Source: an archaeon
GTDB lineage: Archaea; Thermoproteota; Nitrososphaeria; Nitrososphaerales; JACAEJ01
NCBI GenBank assembly: GCA_024256265.1
Contig: JACGUK010000009.1
Coordinates: 1 to 31,969 of the forward strand
Length of the DNA: 31,969 bases
Direction of reading: 5' to 3'
Shown: in pieces, positions 7,572-15,531 of the stretch
How the letters are laid out: the number at the start of each line of letters is the position of its first letter
How positions within the stretch are numbered: the stretch's first letter is position 1
Notes under the pieces: model-generated
Databases searched by the model: none
Told to the model about the DNA's origin: nothing
The model's input: only the letters and a program-made list of their open reading frames with translations
Translations under genes and position numbers: made by a program

Positions 7572-8240
7572 TTAAAGATAAATCTGACTCTGAGATGTTC
7601 TAAAAGCCGATAATACCTTTTCTAAGAATTGCTCCTCAGTGAGAGCTCCTACGAATTCTAAGGCATCGTTTATGACTATCTTAGGAACAGACATTACATT
7701 ATACTTATGAGCAAGATGCGGAAACTCTATGATTTCTACAGCATCAGCCCTTATGAAATCACTCTCCATAGCCATTTGATGGGCAATTCTAATTGCTCTT
7801 GGGCAATAAGGACATGTAGGAGTAACGAAGACTTGAATGTGTAATGGTTTATTGATGGATTTTAAGCGAGCCTTTACCTTTTCGGATAGGCGAGAATTGC
7901 CCTTAGATACATCTACTAAATCATCGATAAAGACAGAGAACTCATAGCCAGAAGGCAGTCCATAAAATCTTATACCATAATCCTTACTCCCTACCATAGC
8001 TATGACTGGTATTTTGTCTATGCCGTACTCCTTTACCTTATCATCATCTTTCATAAAATCATACATCTCAACCTTGATCTTCTTTGAAAGAGATTCCAAT
8101 TCTTGCAAAAGCTCTCTAGCTTCTTCACAGAACTCACACTCTATATCTTGAGTGAAGAATACAAGCCTAACCTCATCTTTCAACTCCTTTTCAAAAATCT
8201 CCTTCAAATGCTCTTTAATGTGATTGCTTATTAAAGACAT
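7572..8240 (-). CDS. Protein disulfide oxidoreductase (two thioredoxin folds)
   Basis: 222 aa, the usual length for archaeal/thermophile PDO (glutaredoxin-like) proteins. The first fold holds CEFC (C35, C38) with cis-Pro in DKIPVI. The second holds CPYC (C143, C146) with cis-Pro in MSVPKIV. Both redox motifs are intact. PDO makes, breaks and shuffles disulfides in the cytoplasm of thermophilic archaea and takes electrons from a thioredoxin-reductase-type flavoprotein. Just such a gene lies 59 nt upstream, but in a form lacking one redox cysteine. Confidence 0.92.
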   Translation of the reverse strand: MSLISNHIKEHLKEIFEKELKDEVRLVFFTQDIECEFCEEARELLQELESLSKKIKVEMYDFMKDDDKVKEYGIDKIPVIAMVGSKDYGIRFYGLPSGYEFSVFIDDLVDVSKGNSRLSEKVKARLKSINKPLHIQVFVTPTCPYCPRAIRIAHQMAMESDFIRADAVEIIEFPHLAHKYNVMSVPKIVINDALEFVGALTEEQFLEKVLSAFRTSQSQIYL

Positions 8241-8299
8241 GTAAAGCTCATTAAAATTATATAATTATTATATTTAACCTTAAAGTTTTAAACGATTAA

Positions 8300-9238
8300 T
8301 CAGCTCCAATAAGCTCTAACAATGCTACCATAGCGTCTATGAATGTATTTAAAGGCTGAAATGGCAGCCATTGCGCCTTCTCCAGCAGATATTATTATCT
8401 GCTTAGATTGAGTATCTGTTATATCCCCTGCTGCAAATATGCCAAGGCGGCTCGTTGAACAACTTTTATCCACTATTATTTTTCCTGCTACGTCGAGCTT
8501 CACAAAATCCCTTATGAAATCTGTTTTTACCACATATCCTAGCTCTACAAAGATGCCATCCAGCTTTATCTCTCTTATCTTCTGAGTCCATAAATCTTTC
8601 AAGACTACTGACTCTATTTTATCTTCTCCTTTTATTTCTATCACTTGGGAGTAAGGAATCAGCTCTAAATTTTCTTTGGCTTCAAGCTTCTCCCTTAACT
8701 CCCAACTCCCTAAAAGTTCGCCAGTTTTATAGCTCATGTAGACCTTATCTGCTATATCACAAAGCCTCAGTGCAGCATCCATGGCTAAATCTCCCCATCC
8801 TACAACCATGACAGTCTTTTTGGCAAAAAGATGTCCATCACAGATGGCAGAGTAGGATAAACCCTTTCCATAAAACCTCCTCTCCCCTGGAATTTCTAAA
8901 GATTTAGGAGTCTGGCCAAAAGCTAGAATAACAGTTTTTGTCTTGTAATCTTCATTCAGCGTCTTGACCATGAAGCCATCTTCTACCTCTTTTATCTCTA
9001 CTACCTCATTATAGACGAACTTTGCCCCAGAATTATGGGCTTGCTCCTCAAACTTCTTTATCAATTCGATGCCATTGATGCTCATGAAGCCAGGATAGTT
9101 TTCAATCTTAGAAGCGAGAAGGGTTTGCCCTCCTATATCTTTTGTTATCACAAGGGTTTTGAGCTTAAACCTAGACGAGTATATGGCAGCTGTAAGACCT
9201 GCCGATGCTCCTCCAACTATTATCACATCATAAGTCAT
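8300..9238 (-). CDS. Thioredoxin-reductase-like flavoprotein lacking the first redox Cys
   Basis: 312 aa from the ATG at 9238. A reading to 9364 is possible but would run through the divergent promoter and the 5' end of the next gene. FAD site VIIVGGASAGLTAAIY (5-20), NAD(P)-domain VMVVGWGDLAMDAA and second FAD motif FAAGDITD place it in the low-molecular-weight TrxR family. The redox site, normally C-A-x-C-D, is S130-A-I-C133-D: serine (TCT) stands for the first cysteine. With one cysteine it cannot run normal dithiol exchange. It may be a TrxR-like NAD(P)H oxidase or ferredoxin-linked enzyme, or use C133 alone. It heads the operon with PDO and the CoA-binding protein. Confidence 0.88.
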   Translation of the reverse strand: MTYDVIIVGGASAGLTAAIYSSRFKLKTLVITKDIGGQTLLASKIENYPGFMSINGIELIKKFEEQAHNSGAKFVYNEVVEIKEVEDGFMVKTLNEDYKTKTVILAFGQTPKSLEIPGERRFYGKGLSYSAICDGHLFAKKTVMVVGWGDLAMDAALRLCDIADKVYMSYKTGELLGSWELREKLEAKENLELIPYSQVIEIKGEDKIESVVLKDLWTQKIREIKLDGIFVELGYVVKTDFIRDFVKLDVAGKIIVDKSCSTSRLGIFAAGDITDTQSKQIIISAGEGAMAAISAFKYIHRRYGSIVRAYWS

Positions 9239-9302
9239 GTTTAAGTTATAGAATAATGCAGTAAATATATGGATTTTGTAGCATAATTTGTGAGGGTGGA
9301 GA
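9239..9302. promoter_or_regulatory. Divergent promoter region, TrxR-like / tsaC
   Basis: Only 64 bp separate the two divergent starts. On the plus strand AAATATATGG (about 9266-9275) is a fair TATA box, giving a start near 9295, and GAGGGTGGAG precedes the TTG at 9303 as a strong Shine-Dalgarno. The minus-strand gene must start within the same stretch; AT-rich sequence near 9255-9275 can serve it. Confidence 0.45.
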
Positions 9303-9908
9303 TTGATCGTTAAATGTGATGAAGAAGGCTTGATCAAAGCTTCTGAGATGGTCAAGAAGGGCAAGACAGTAATCTATCCAACAGATACCGTCTATGGCTT
9401 AGGTTGTAATCCTTACGATCCATCAGCAATAGATAGAGTTTTTGAGCTAAAATCAAGAAGGTGCAAACCTCTACCAGTCTTATGCTCTAGCATAGAAGTA
9501 GTAGAAAAGCTTGTAGAACTTGATAAGAGGGTGCTAAATTTGGCATCTAATTTCTGGCCTGGCCCTTTGACTATAGTAGCCAAGAAGAAGGATAAGAATT
9601 TGCCTCAAATCCTTACGTGTGGTAGTGATAAGCTCGGGGTCAGGATACCGAATCATAGATGGGCAAAGAGGTTGATAGAGCTCTGTGGCGGAAGCTTGGT
9701 AGGAACGAGCGCCAACAAATCTGGATTAAAGTCTCCCAAGAATCCTTCTGAAGTTCTAAAGAATTTAGGAAGAGGTTTCGATGTTATGGTTGATGGTGGT
9801 CCAACCCCCTTAGGAAAAGAATCGACAGTAATAGATTTGACGGGCGAGAATCCTCTTGTAATAAGAGAGGGAGCCTTAAAGGCATCAGTTTTGTTGAAAC
9901 ATGTATAG
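9303..9908 (+). CDS. Threonylcarbamoyl-AMP synthase (Sua5/YrdC/TsaC family)
   Basis: 201 aa, a YrdC domain without the extra Sua5 C-terminal domain. Motifs: GKTVIYPTDTVYGLGCNP (about 19-36), ELKSRRCKPLPVL, FWPGPLTIV, LGVRIPNH and SLVGTSANKSG, then ESTVIDLTG. The KR-x-x-KP-like loop reads KSRRCKPLP. The enzyme makes threonylcarbamoyl-AMP from threonine, bicarbonate and ATP for the universal t6A37 tRNA modification. TTG start with GGGTGGAG a few bases upstream. It is followed after 8 nt by a THUMP protein, so the pair is a small tRNA-modification operon. Confidence 0.93.
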   Translation: MIVKCDEEGLIKASEMVKKGKTVIYPTDTVYGLGCNPYDPSAIDRVFELKSRRCKPLPVLCSSIEVVEKLVELDKRVLNLASNFWPGPLTIVAKKKDKNLPQILTCGSDKLGVRIPNHRWAKRLIELCGGSLVGTSANKSGLKSPKNPSEVLKNLGRGFDVMVDGGPTPLGKESTVIDLTGENPLVIREGALKASVLLKHV

Positions 9909-9916
9909 AGGCGCTT

Positions 9917-10453
9917 TTGTTGAATTTCAACCTAATAGCTACTACTCATCGTGGTCTCGAACATGAGGCATCCTCAGAGCTCTTTGCATTATTGACTCAG
10001 ATAGGTGATGAAGCGCCAGATGTGATGAGGACTAGAATACTGGGTCTATTGGTTGCCAAGACTAATTTACAACCCATAAAGGTTATAGAAGAATTGAGAA
10101 AGATAATCATGGAAGATCCACTTAGGATAAGATATTTGCTAAGGCTTATTCCTATCGATGCTGTTGTAGACACAGATATTGAGAAGATAGTAGACGCTGT
10201 ATCAAGCCTTGCTTTAAGAATAGAAAAGAACAACACCTTTCGTGTTACTGTTGAGAAGAGGCGAACAAGCCTCTCAAGCTCAGATATAATTCACTCTGTT
10301 GCTAACATCATAGATAGATCAGTGAATTTAGAGAATCCAGATTGGATAATACTGATAGAGATCATAGGTAGATTTACTGGTGTGTCAGTGATAAAGCCAA
10401 ATCAAATACTTAACGTGATCAAAGTTATTAGAGGAGAAAGCTCTCAGATTTGA
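9917..10453 (+). CDS. THUMP-domain protein, TAN1-like
   Basis: 178 aa. It begins with NFNLIATTHRGLEHEASSEL, the usual opening of THUMP proteins that act on tRNA. The second half, NNTFRVTVEKRRTSLSSSDIIHSVANII with WIILIEIIGRFTGVSVIKP, is the THUMP fold itself. No methyltransferase or other catalytic domain follows, as in Tan1, the partner of tRNA cytidine acetyltransferase (ac4C12). TTG start with AGAGG before it, 8 nt after tsaC. The tRNA target is inferred. Confidence 0.8.
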   Translation: MLNFNLIATTHRGLEHEASSELFALLTQIGDEAPDVMRTRILGLLVAKTNLQPIKVIEELRKIIMEDPLRIRYLLRLIPIDAVVDTDIEKIVDAVSSLALRIEKNNTFRVTVEKRRTSLSSSDIIHSVANIIDRSVNLENPDWIILIEIIGRFTGVSVIKPNQILNVIKVIRGESSQI

Positions 10454-10500
10454 TATAATAGGTTTAAATAAGAAACTTAAAAGCTCTTTATGTTAAAAGA

Positions 10501-11742
10501 TTGATCACAGCTTTAATCATACTCATAATAGTTTTCATACTAATTGCAGTAAGGCAAATAGGGAATGTGAAGCTCCAAATATGGCAGATAATGCTATTTG
10601 GTGCTTTAGCAGTTTTATTAACGGGACAAATTTCTCCGATAGATGCTTTAAAATCAATAAATCTTGATGTAATGTTTTTTTTGTTCGGGATGTTTGTTGT
10701 CGGGCAGGCTCTTGAAGAAAGCGGTTATCTTTCTCATTTGTCTCATAAATTATTTAAGCGGGCAAAATCTGCAGATCATCTAATCTTATTTATTTTGTTT
10801 GGAATGGGTGTAGCGGCTGCATTTTTGATGAATGATACCTTGGCAATTATAGGAACTCCTGTTGTCTTGCTTCTTGCTAAAAAAAATAACACGTCGCCAA
10901 AGCTCTTACTGCTTGCCTTGGCTTTTGCAGTAACTATAGGCAGCGTTATGAGTCCTATAGGAAACCCTCAAAATCTTTTGATTGCTATCAATGGCAGCAT
11001 TTCAAATCCTTTCATTACGTTTTTTAAGTTTCTTCTAATACCAACGACGATAAATTTATTTTTAGCTTATATTTTGCTGAAATTATTTTACAAAGAGCAA
11101 TTTCATAGAAACTTATCAAATTATTCTCAAGAGCCAATAAATGATCACAAACTTGCACTTCTTTCTAAATTTTCTTTGATTTTAATAATCATTTTAGTTC
11201 TGGCAAAGATTGTAGCTGTATTTTTGGGATTGCAAATTGATTTTAGGTTGACCTACATTGCGTTAATATCTGCACTTCCGATTTTAATATTGAGTCAAAA
11301 AAGGTTTGATATAATAAAAAAGATAGATTGGTACACCTTGATCTTTTTCGCGGCAATGTTTATTCTGATGGAAAGCGTATGGGAATCTGGTTTCTTCCAG
11401 TCAATGATCACAGGAACAAATTTGAATATAACTTCGATTTTTATGATATTGGCAATCAGTGTTCTTCTCAGTCAACTGATCTCTAACGTTCCATTGGTTG
11501 CACTATATTTACCCATGCTGATTCATGCCGGTGCCTCAACAAAAGAAATGGTGGCTTTAGCAGCAGGAAGCACCATTGCTGGGAACTTATTTATCTTAGG
11601 CGCTGCGAGTAATGTGATTATTATTCAAAATGCTGAAAAGAAAGCTGGCGAAACTTTAACATTTTTAGAATTTGCAAAAGTTGGGATTCCCCTCACAATC
11701 GTTAATATCATAGTTTATTGGTTCTTCTTAGTTGTAATTTAA
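10501..11742 (+). CDS. Ion transporter, ArsB/NhaD/CitMHS superfamily
   Basis: 413 aa with about 11-12 hydrophobic segments. Family marks are FFLFGMFVVGQALEESGYL, LMNDTLAIIGTPVVLLLA (first re-entrant loop), VMSPIGNPQNLL, the second-half repeat LISNVPLVALYLPML, and the C-terminal GSTIAGNLFILGAASNVIII. These are the two inverted-repeat cores of the IT superfamily (ArsB arsenite, NhaD Na+/H+, CitM). The substrate cannot be fixed. TTG start. Base use (very AT-rich, many TTT/ATT codons) differs a little from the flanking genes, and just downstream lies the tail of a second transporter of the same family, so this copy may be a newcomer. Confidence 0.85.
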   Translation: MITALIILIIVFILIAVRQIGNVKLQIWQIMLFGALAVLLTGQISPIDALKSINLDVMFFLFGMFVVGQALEESGYLSHLSHKLFKRAKSADHLILFILFGMGVAAAFLMNDTLAIIGTPVVLLLAKKNNTSPKLLLLALAFAVTIGSVMSPIGNPQNLLIAINGSISNPFITFFKFLLIPTTINLFLAYILLKLFYKEQFHRNLSNYSQEPINDHKLALLSKFSLILIIILVLAKIVAVFLGLQIDFRLTYIALISALPILILSQKRFDIIKKIDWYTLIFFAAMFILMESVWESGFFQSMITGTNLNITSIFMILAISVLLSQLISNVPLVALYLPMLIHAGASTKEMVALAAGSTIAGNLFILGAASNVIIIQNAEKKAGETLTFLEFAKVGIPLTIVNIIVYWFFLVVI

Positions 11743-11780
11743 CAGTTTAGATAGCAGCAATGCCTATTTTTCAAGTATGA

Positions 11781-11966
11781 TTCGCTAATAGCCCACTCAT
11801 TATAGGTGCAGTTGCAAACATAATAGTTGCAGAGGAAGCAGATAAGAAAGGAGTAAGGGTAAGCTTTAAGGAGTTCTTAAAGGCAGGATTTCTTGTTACA
11901 GCATTGACTATTCTTATCTCTATTTTGGTTCTAACGATCGAATACGAATTAGGATTCTTGGTTTAA
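11781..11966 (+). pseudogene. C-terminal remnant of a second ArsB-like transporter
   Basis: One frame reads ANSPLIIGAVANIIVAEEA, then KKGVRVSFKEFLKAGFLV and a last membrane helix, ending in TAA at 11964-11966. This lines up with the end of the intact transporter before it (LGAASNVIIIQNAEKKAGETL..EFAKVGI) and matches the ArsB-type tail even better. A TGA lies directly before the first residue and there is no start codon, so about 61 codons of a once longer gene remain. Confidence 0.78.
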
Positions 11967-12034
11967 GAATACGCTAAAAAATTCGTGTCTCCTTTCCGAT
12001 GACATTAGGGAAGATATAGAACTAACTGATTTCT

Positions 12035-12511
12035 TCATTTTCTCTTTATCGGAACCTGGATGTTTGTGAACACTACGGTTTCTCCTTTGATTACTTTTGG
12101 TTTTGATAGATATATCTCCATAACTGGCCCAGCGTAAACATAACCTTTCTTAGTTATCCACTCATGAAGTTTTTCATAGGTATTTGGATAATCCTTTGTC
12201 GGTCCTCTGTGAGTGATGCTTGCTACATCCATCGACGGGATTTCCTTAATTTTTATTTCCCCCTCAGGCTTTGCTTCTCCTTCAATCGGTATTAGCACTT
12301 CACATCTACACTTTTCAGGTGGTGTTTCTTCTGGTTTGTCGAGGAATATTGCCATAGGAGGACCTGCAGGTCTAAGATTCTTCTGTTTAGCCCATCCGAA
12401 AAGTCTATCGTAGTAGTCTCCATAGGGCACCTTGTCATATGCACCTGTGTGCTGTATGTATGCTACCTTACAAGCCTTTGACTTCTTTAACTTTACTTCC
12501 ACCATTATCAA
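12035..12511 (-). CDS. GyrI-like small-molecule-binding (SOUL/effector-binding) protein
   Basis: 158 aa (TTG at 12511, or ATG at 12505 giving MVEVKLKK). It has the double repeat of the GyrI-like/effector-binding domain: CKVAYIQHTGAYDKVPYGDYYDRLFGWA (first half) and VASITHRGPTKDYPNTYEKLHEWI (second half), each followed by GP.M.IFL or GP.MEIYLSKP. Bacterial relatives bind small ligands or DNA gyrase, and many archaeal ones are stand-alone like this. No DNA-binding domain is attached. The ligand is unknown. Confidence 0.85.
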   Translation of the reverse strand: MIMVEVKLKKSKACKVAYIQHTGAYDKVPYGDYYDRLFGWAKQKNLRPAGPPMAIFLDKPEETPPEKCRCEVLIPIEGEAKPEGEIKIKEIPSMDVASITHRGPTKDYPNTYEKLHEWITKKGYVYAGPVMEIYLSKPKVIKGETVVFTNIQVPIKRK

Positions 12512-12631
12512 TCAAATAAATAGCAGTTACAGTCATTATTAAATGATGTTTGTATCCAAGATGAGTTTCAAGCATTTCTTCCTTCACTTCATCGACAATT
12601 TCTAATATGAAAAATTTTTATTTTTATGATA

Positions 12632-13666
12632 CTATCTTATTATCCCTTCAGTCCTTTGAGCAATAGCCTCAGCCATCTCAGATAATTTTGCATTTCCACC
12701 TAAATCATAAGTTACTATCTTGCCTTCAGATATTATCTCCTCAGCAGCTTTAAAGATAGCCTTAGAAGCTTCCTTCTCACCAATATAATCTAACATCCAT
12801 GCACCAGCAAGTATTGTAGCCGTAGGGTTCACTTTATCCATGCCTTTATACTTTGGAGCACTACCATGGGCAGGCTCAAACATAGCATAATTATCTCCTA
12901 TGTTTGCAGAGTATACACATCCTATGCTTCCTATAAGACCAGATGCTTCCTCAGATATTATATCCATGAATAGGTTTGTGCTCAAGATTATGTTCTGATT
13001 GAATCTTTGAGGGTTCTTTACGAGTTGTTGAGCGAAATTGTCTATAAAATAATCCTCTAATATAATCTCAGGGTATTCTTTTGCAACTTCTCCTACAACT
13101 TCTCTGAAAAGCCCACAAGTCTCTTTCAAGATATTGGCTTTAGTTATTACCACCAATTTTTTCCAACCCTTCTCTCTAGCTAGATTGAAAGCATACCTTG
13201 CTACACGCTCTGATGCTCTCTTACTGACCTTCCTTATGGCAATAGCTATATCGTTAAGGCGAAATTCTATGCCTGTATAAAGACCTTCTGTTGCTTCACG
13301 AACACATATGAAGTCTACATCACCAAGAGGACCAGTTGTATTAGGAAATGTCTTTATGGGCCTAACATTTGCAAATAGATTAAACTTCTGCCTTATACTC
13401 ACTGCAACACTCTTTGGAGTCCCTGGCTTTGGGATAGTAGTTGTAGGGCCTTTAAAGCATGCTGCTGATTTTTCAAGTATCTTCCAAGTTTCAGGAGGTA
13501 TAAAAGAGTCCCCACCATTCTTCTCCCACCACTCTAGCCCTGCATCACATGGTATGAGTTCTACATCAGCCTCACTTGCCTCCAGCACTTTTATCATGGC
13601 ATCCACTAGCTCTGGACCTGTACCATCTCCACGGATTAGTGCAACACTCTTCTCCATATGCTCCAT
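12632..13666 (-). CDS. Isocitrate/isopropylmalate dehydrogenase family enzyme
   Basis: 344 aa, a usual length. The family order is complete: ALIRGDGTGPELVDA (N-terminal), substrate segment KSVAVSIRQKFNLFANVRP, VDFICVREATEGLYTGIE, the lysine helix VVITKANILK, the C-terminal metal site GSIGCVYSANIGDN, and FEPAHGSAPKYKG..NPTATILAG. The substrate segment S-x-x-V-S-IRQ is closer to isocitrate dehydrogenases (S-x-N-x-x-LRQ) than to isopropylmalate dehydrogenase, but the isocitrate-binding asparagine is replaced by alanine. LeuC/LeuD-type subunits lie 2-5 kb upstream. Leucine synthesis, homoisocitrate oxidation and the TCA step all remain possible. Confidence 0.85.
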   Translation of the reverse strand: MEHMEKSVALIRGDGTGPELVDAMIKVLEASEADVELIPCDAGLEWWEKNGGDSFIPPETWKILEKSAACFKGPTTTIPKPGTPKSVAVSIRQKFNLFANVRPIKTFPNTTGPLGDVDFICVREATEGLYTGIEFRLNDIAIAIRKVSKRASERVARYAFNLAREKGWKKLVVITKANILKETCGLFREVVGEVAKEYPEIILEDYFIDNFAQQLVKNPQRFNQNIILSTNLFMDIISEEASGLIGSIGCVYSANIGDNYAMFEPAHGSAPKYKGMDKVNPTATILAGAWMLDYIGEKEASKAIFKAAEEIISEGKIVTYDLGGNAKLSEMAEAIAQRTEGIIR

Positions 13667-14006
13667 CGTGGGCTCAATGAAACTAATAGTTAAGTTTTAT
13701 GTAATGATTATAAATGAAGAATTGTATCTTTCTTTTCATTGTAATATAATGAGGGCTTCTATATTTTATTTCTTCCTGATTTGCTTTGAAGATCCTCCCT
13801 GTAAGTGTATCCAAGTATGAAGGATGTAAAAGAAGACTAGTAATATCTTAAGGGAGACAGCGATTTGATTCTCTAAAAGTCATTGCCTATCTAGGAAGAG
13901 CTTGTAAGTGCAATAGCTATCTCGTCGCTTGCACTTTACTATATGGCATATTGAATTTCTGAATCTTGGTCAATATGCCGAAAACGAAAATTTCGGAAGA
14001 TCATAG
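13667..14006. other. Intergenic region with two adjacent hairpins
   Basis: No gene is supported in these 340 bp. Two inverted repeats stand side by side: GTAAGTGCAA (13904-13913) with TTGCACTTTAC (13929-13939, one extra T), and GGCATATTGA (13945-13954) with TCAATATGCC (13970-13979), the second perfect. They sit at the downstream border of the GC-rich CDF gene. They could be a terminator pair, a small RNA or the trace of an insertion; none can be chosen from sequence alone. Confidence 0.5.
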
Positions 14007-14861
14007 TCACGGCTTCGGCTCAATATGGATTGTCAGGGTCAACCCGGGGAATTCCTCCTTCAGCTCCTCTTCCAAACGATCCGTGAGATTATGAGCCTCC
14101 TGAATAGTTAAGGAGCCATCCACTGTGAGATGGAACTCAGCGAAGACTTGGTTCCCGCTGCGCCGGGTTTTTACCTCATGACAATCAATGAAGTGAAATT
14201 TGTGGCGCTCCAAAACCTCCCGTATCTTCAACTCTGCCTCGGCACAGGAATGGTCCATCAGTCCCTGTGTAGACTTTAGAACTAGCGCAGCCCCCATCTT
14301 TATTATCAAAGCCACAACTACAAAAGCCAGTGCCGAATCCATAATGCTCCACCCCGTTAACTGGGCGACGAAAAGACCTAACGCCACCCCTAATGAGGAG
14401 ACGACGTCAGAGAGCAGGTGCTTGGCATCTCCTTCCAAAGCCAAAGAACCGCTTTCTTTGGCTGTCCGCGCTAAAAACCATGAAAGTCCGGCATTGAGGG
14501 TGGTGGCGAACAGGGAGATGCCAATTGCCAATTCAAGCTTCTGTAGGGTGACGGGGCTGAAAAGGCGCCCCACAGCAGTCTCAATGATGAAAAAGGCCGC
14601 CACTAATATGAAGAGTCCCTCAATCATGCTCGAGATGTTCTCGATCTTCTGGTGACCATAATTATGGGTGATATCTGCTGGCTTATCCGAGATATACACC
14701 GAGAAGAACATCAATCCTGAGGCCACTATATTGACAATCGATTCGAGTGCATCAGAGAGCAAAGCCACTGAATCCGAAATGAAATACGCCAGAAGCTTAA
14801 CGCCTAGGATAAATATACCTCCGATTATGGCTGTTAGGGCCGCCTGCTTCTTTTTCATCAT
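14007..14861 (-). CDS. Cation diffusion facilitator (CDF) metal efflux transporter
   Basis: 284 aa with six transmembrane helices, then a cytoplasmic domain from about 205. The metal site pieces are present: SDALESIVN (helix II, D-x-x-x-[N/S]), HNYGHQKIE after helix II (H-x-x-G-H-x-x-x-E) and GDAKHLLSDVVSS (H-x-x-x-D, helix V). The C-terminal domain ends FAEFHLTVDGSLTIQEAH..EEFPGLTLTIHIEP, typical of the family. It exports Zn2+/Fe2+/Mn2+ against protons. The gene is clearly richer in G+C than its AT-rich neighbours and stands alone between two long gene-free stretches, which suggests transfer. TTG/ATG choice is simple: ATG at 14861. Confidence 0.93.
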   Translation of the reverse strand: MMKKKQAALTAIIGGIFILGVKLLAYFISDSVALLSDALESIVNIVASGLMFFSVYISDKPADITHNYGHQKIENISSMIEGLFILVAAFFIIETAVGRLFSPVTLQKLELAIGISLFATTLNAGLSWFLARTAKESGSLALEGDAKHLLSDVVSSLGVALGLFVAQLTGWSIMDSALAFVVVALIIKMGAALVLKSTQGLMDHSCAEAELKIREVLERHKFHFIDCHEVKTRRSGNQVFAEFHLTVDGSLTIQEAHNLTDRLEEELKEEFPGLTLTIHIEPKP

Positions 14862-15240
14862 CTTTGCCTTAACATTCCTTGCTCTTAGGCATTACTCTCT
14901 CGTGAGCAGAAGGCAGGTTACTATCGTCACCCCAGCCAACCTGAACGAAATCCTAAATTAGAAAACTCATAACATCTTGTTCCGTGGTTCCTCTGAATGT
15001 TTTTCCCTCTAAGATATTCGTTGGATTTATTTAATATGAATCTTTGGTTTTCTATGGTCGCAGGGCTAAAACCATTTAGCCATTTTAACCTTCAGGAACC
15101 TCTCTACATCCTGTTATTTTGACTCATCATTTGTTCTTGCATTTTAATTCGCACCGACAGCCACATATACCCTCTGTATATAAACGGTATGTAATAAAAC
15201 ATAGCAATACTCGTTTTAATCGTGATAAATTAATATTGAA
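14862..15240. other. Intergenic region; possible structured leader of the CDF gene
   Basis: No gene is supported in these 379 bp. In the 80 bp before the CDF start (minus strand) CAGGTT (14943-14938) can pair with AACCTG (14919-14914), and GCTC (14907-14904) with GAGC (14884-14881), so the leader can form two stem-loops. I do not recognise a known metal riboswitch. The rest (14960-15240) is AT-rich, and I see nothing else in it. Confidence 0.35.
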
Positions 15241-15519
15241 TCAATAGAGTATCTCAAATGTTATGAATTTACCCTCATATTTCTCCCATTTTATATCTAT
15301 GTCTGCTACTCGAGCTCTAGGTGGTCCTATTCTACACCATTGTAACATCTCCAGCACTTTATCTCTATCACCTTCAAATACTGCTTCAACTCTCCCATCC
15401 CAAAGATTTCTTACCCATCCCTTCAGATTGAGCTTTAGAGCCATCTTTTTTGTATGTGATCTAAAGAAAACCCCTTGTACAAAGCCTGAAATGTAGACGT
15501 GAGCTCTAGCCTTATCCAT
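15241..15519 (-). CDS. acyP: Acylphosphatase
   Basis: 92 aa, the normal size of this one-domain enzyme. ARAHVYISGFVQGVFFR carries the phosphate-binding loop and catalytic R20. GWVRNLWDGRVEAVFEG carries the catalytic N38. WCRIGPPRARVADIDIKWE completes the ferredoxin-like fold. It hydrolyses carboxyl-phosphate bonds, such as those of 1,3-bisphosphoglycerate or carbamoyl phosphate. It starts 12 nt after the LeuD stop, so it is probably the last gene of a leuC-leuD-acyP operon. Confidence 0.95.
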   Translation of the reverse strand: MDKARAHVYISGFVQGVFFRSHTKKMALKLNLKGWVRNLWDGRVEAVFEGDRDKVLEMLQWCRIGPPRARVADIDIKWEKYEGKFITFEILY

Positions 15520-15531
15520 TTCAAATCTAAG

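Noticed and set aside
9239..9364. Longer N-terminus for the TrxR-like protein
   Set aside because: The extra 42 residues precede the FAD motif, are unlike any family N-terminus, and overlap the divergent promoter and the start of tsaC.
13308..13820. A plus-strand open frame over the dehydrogenase start
   Set aside because: It is an antisense shadow of the dehydrogenase gene continuing into AT-rich intergenic DNA; its residues show no protein pattern.
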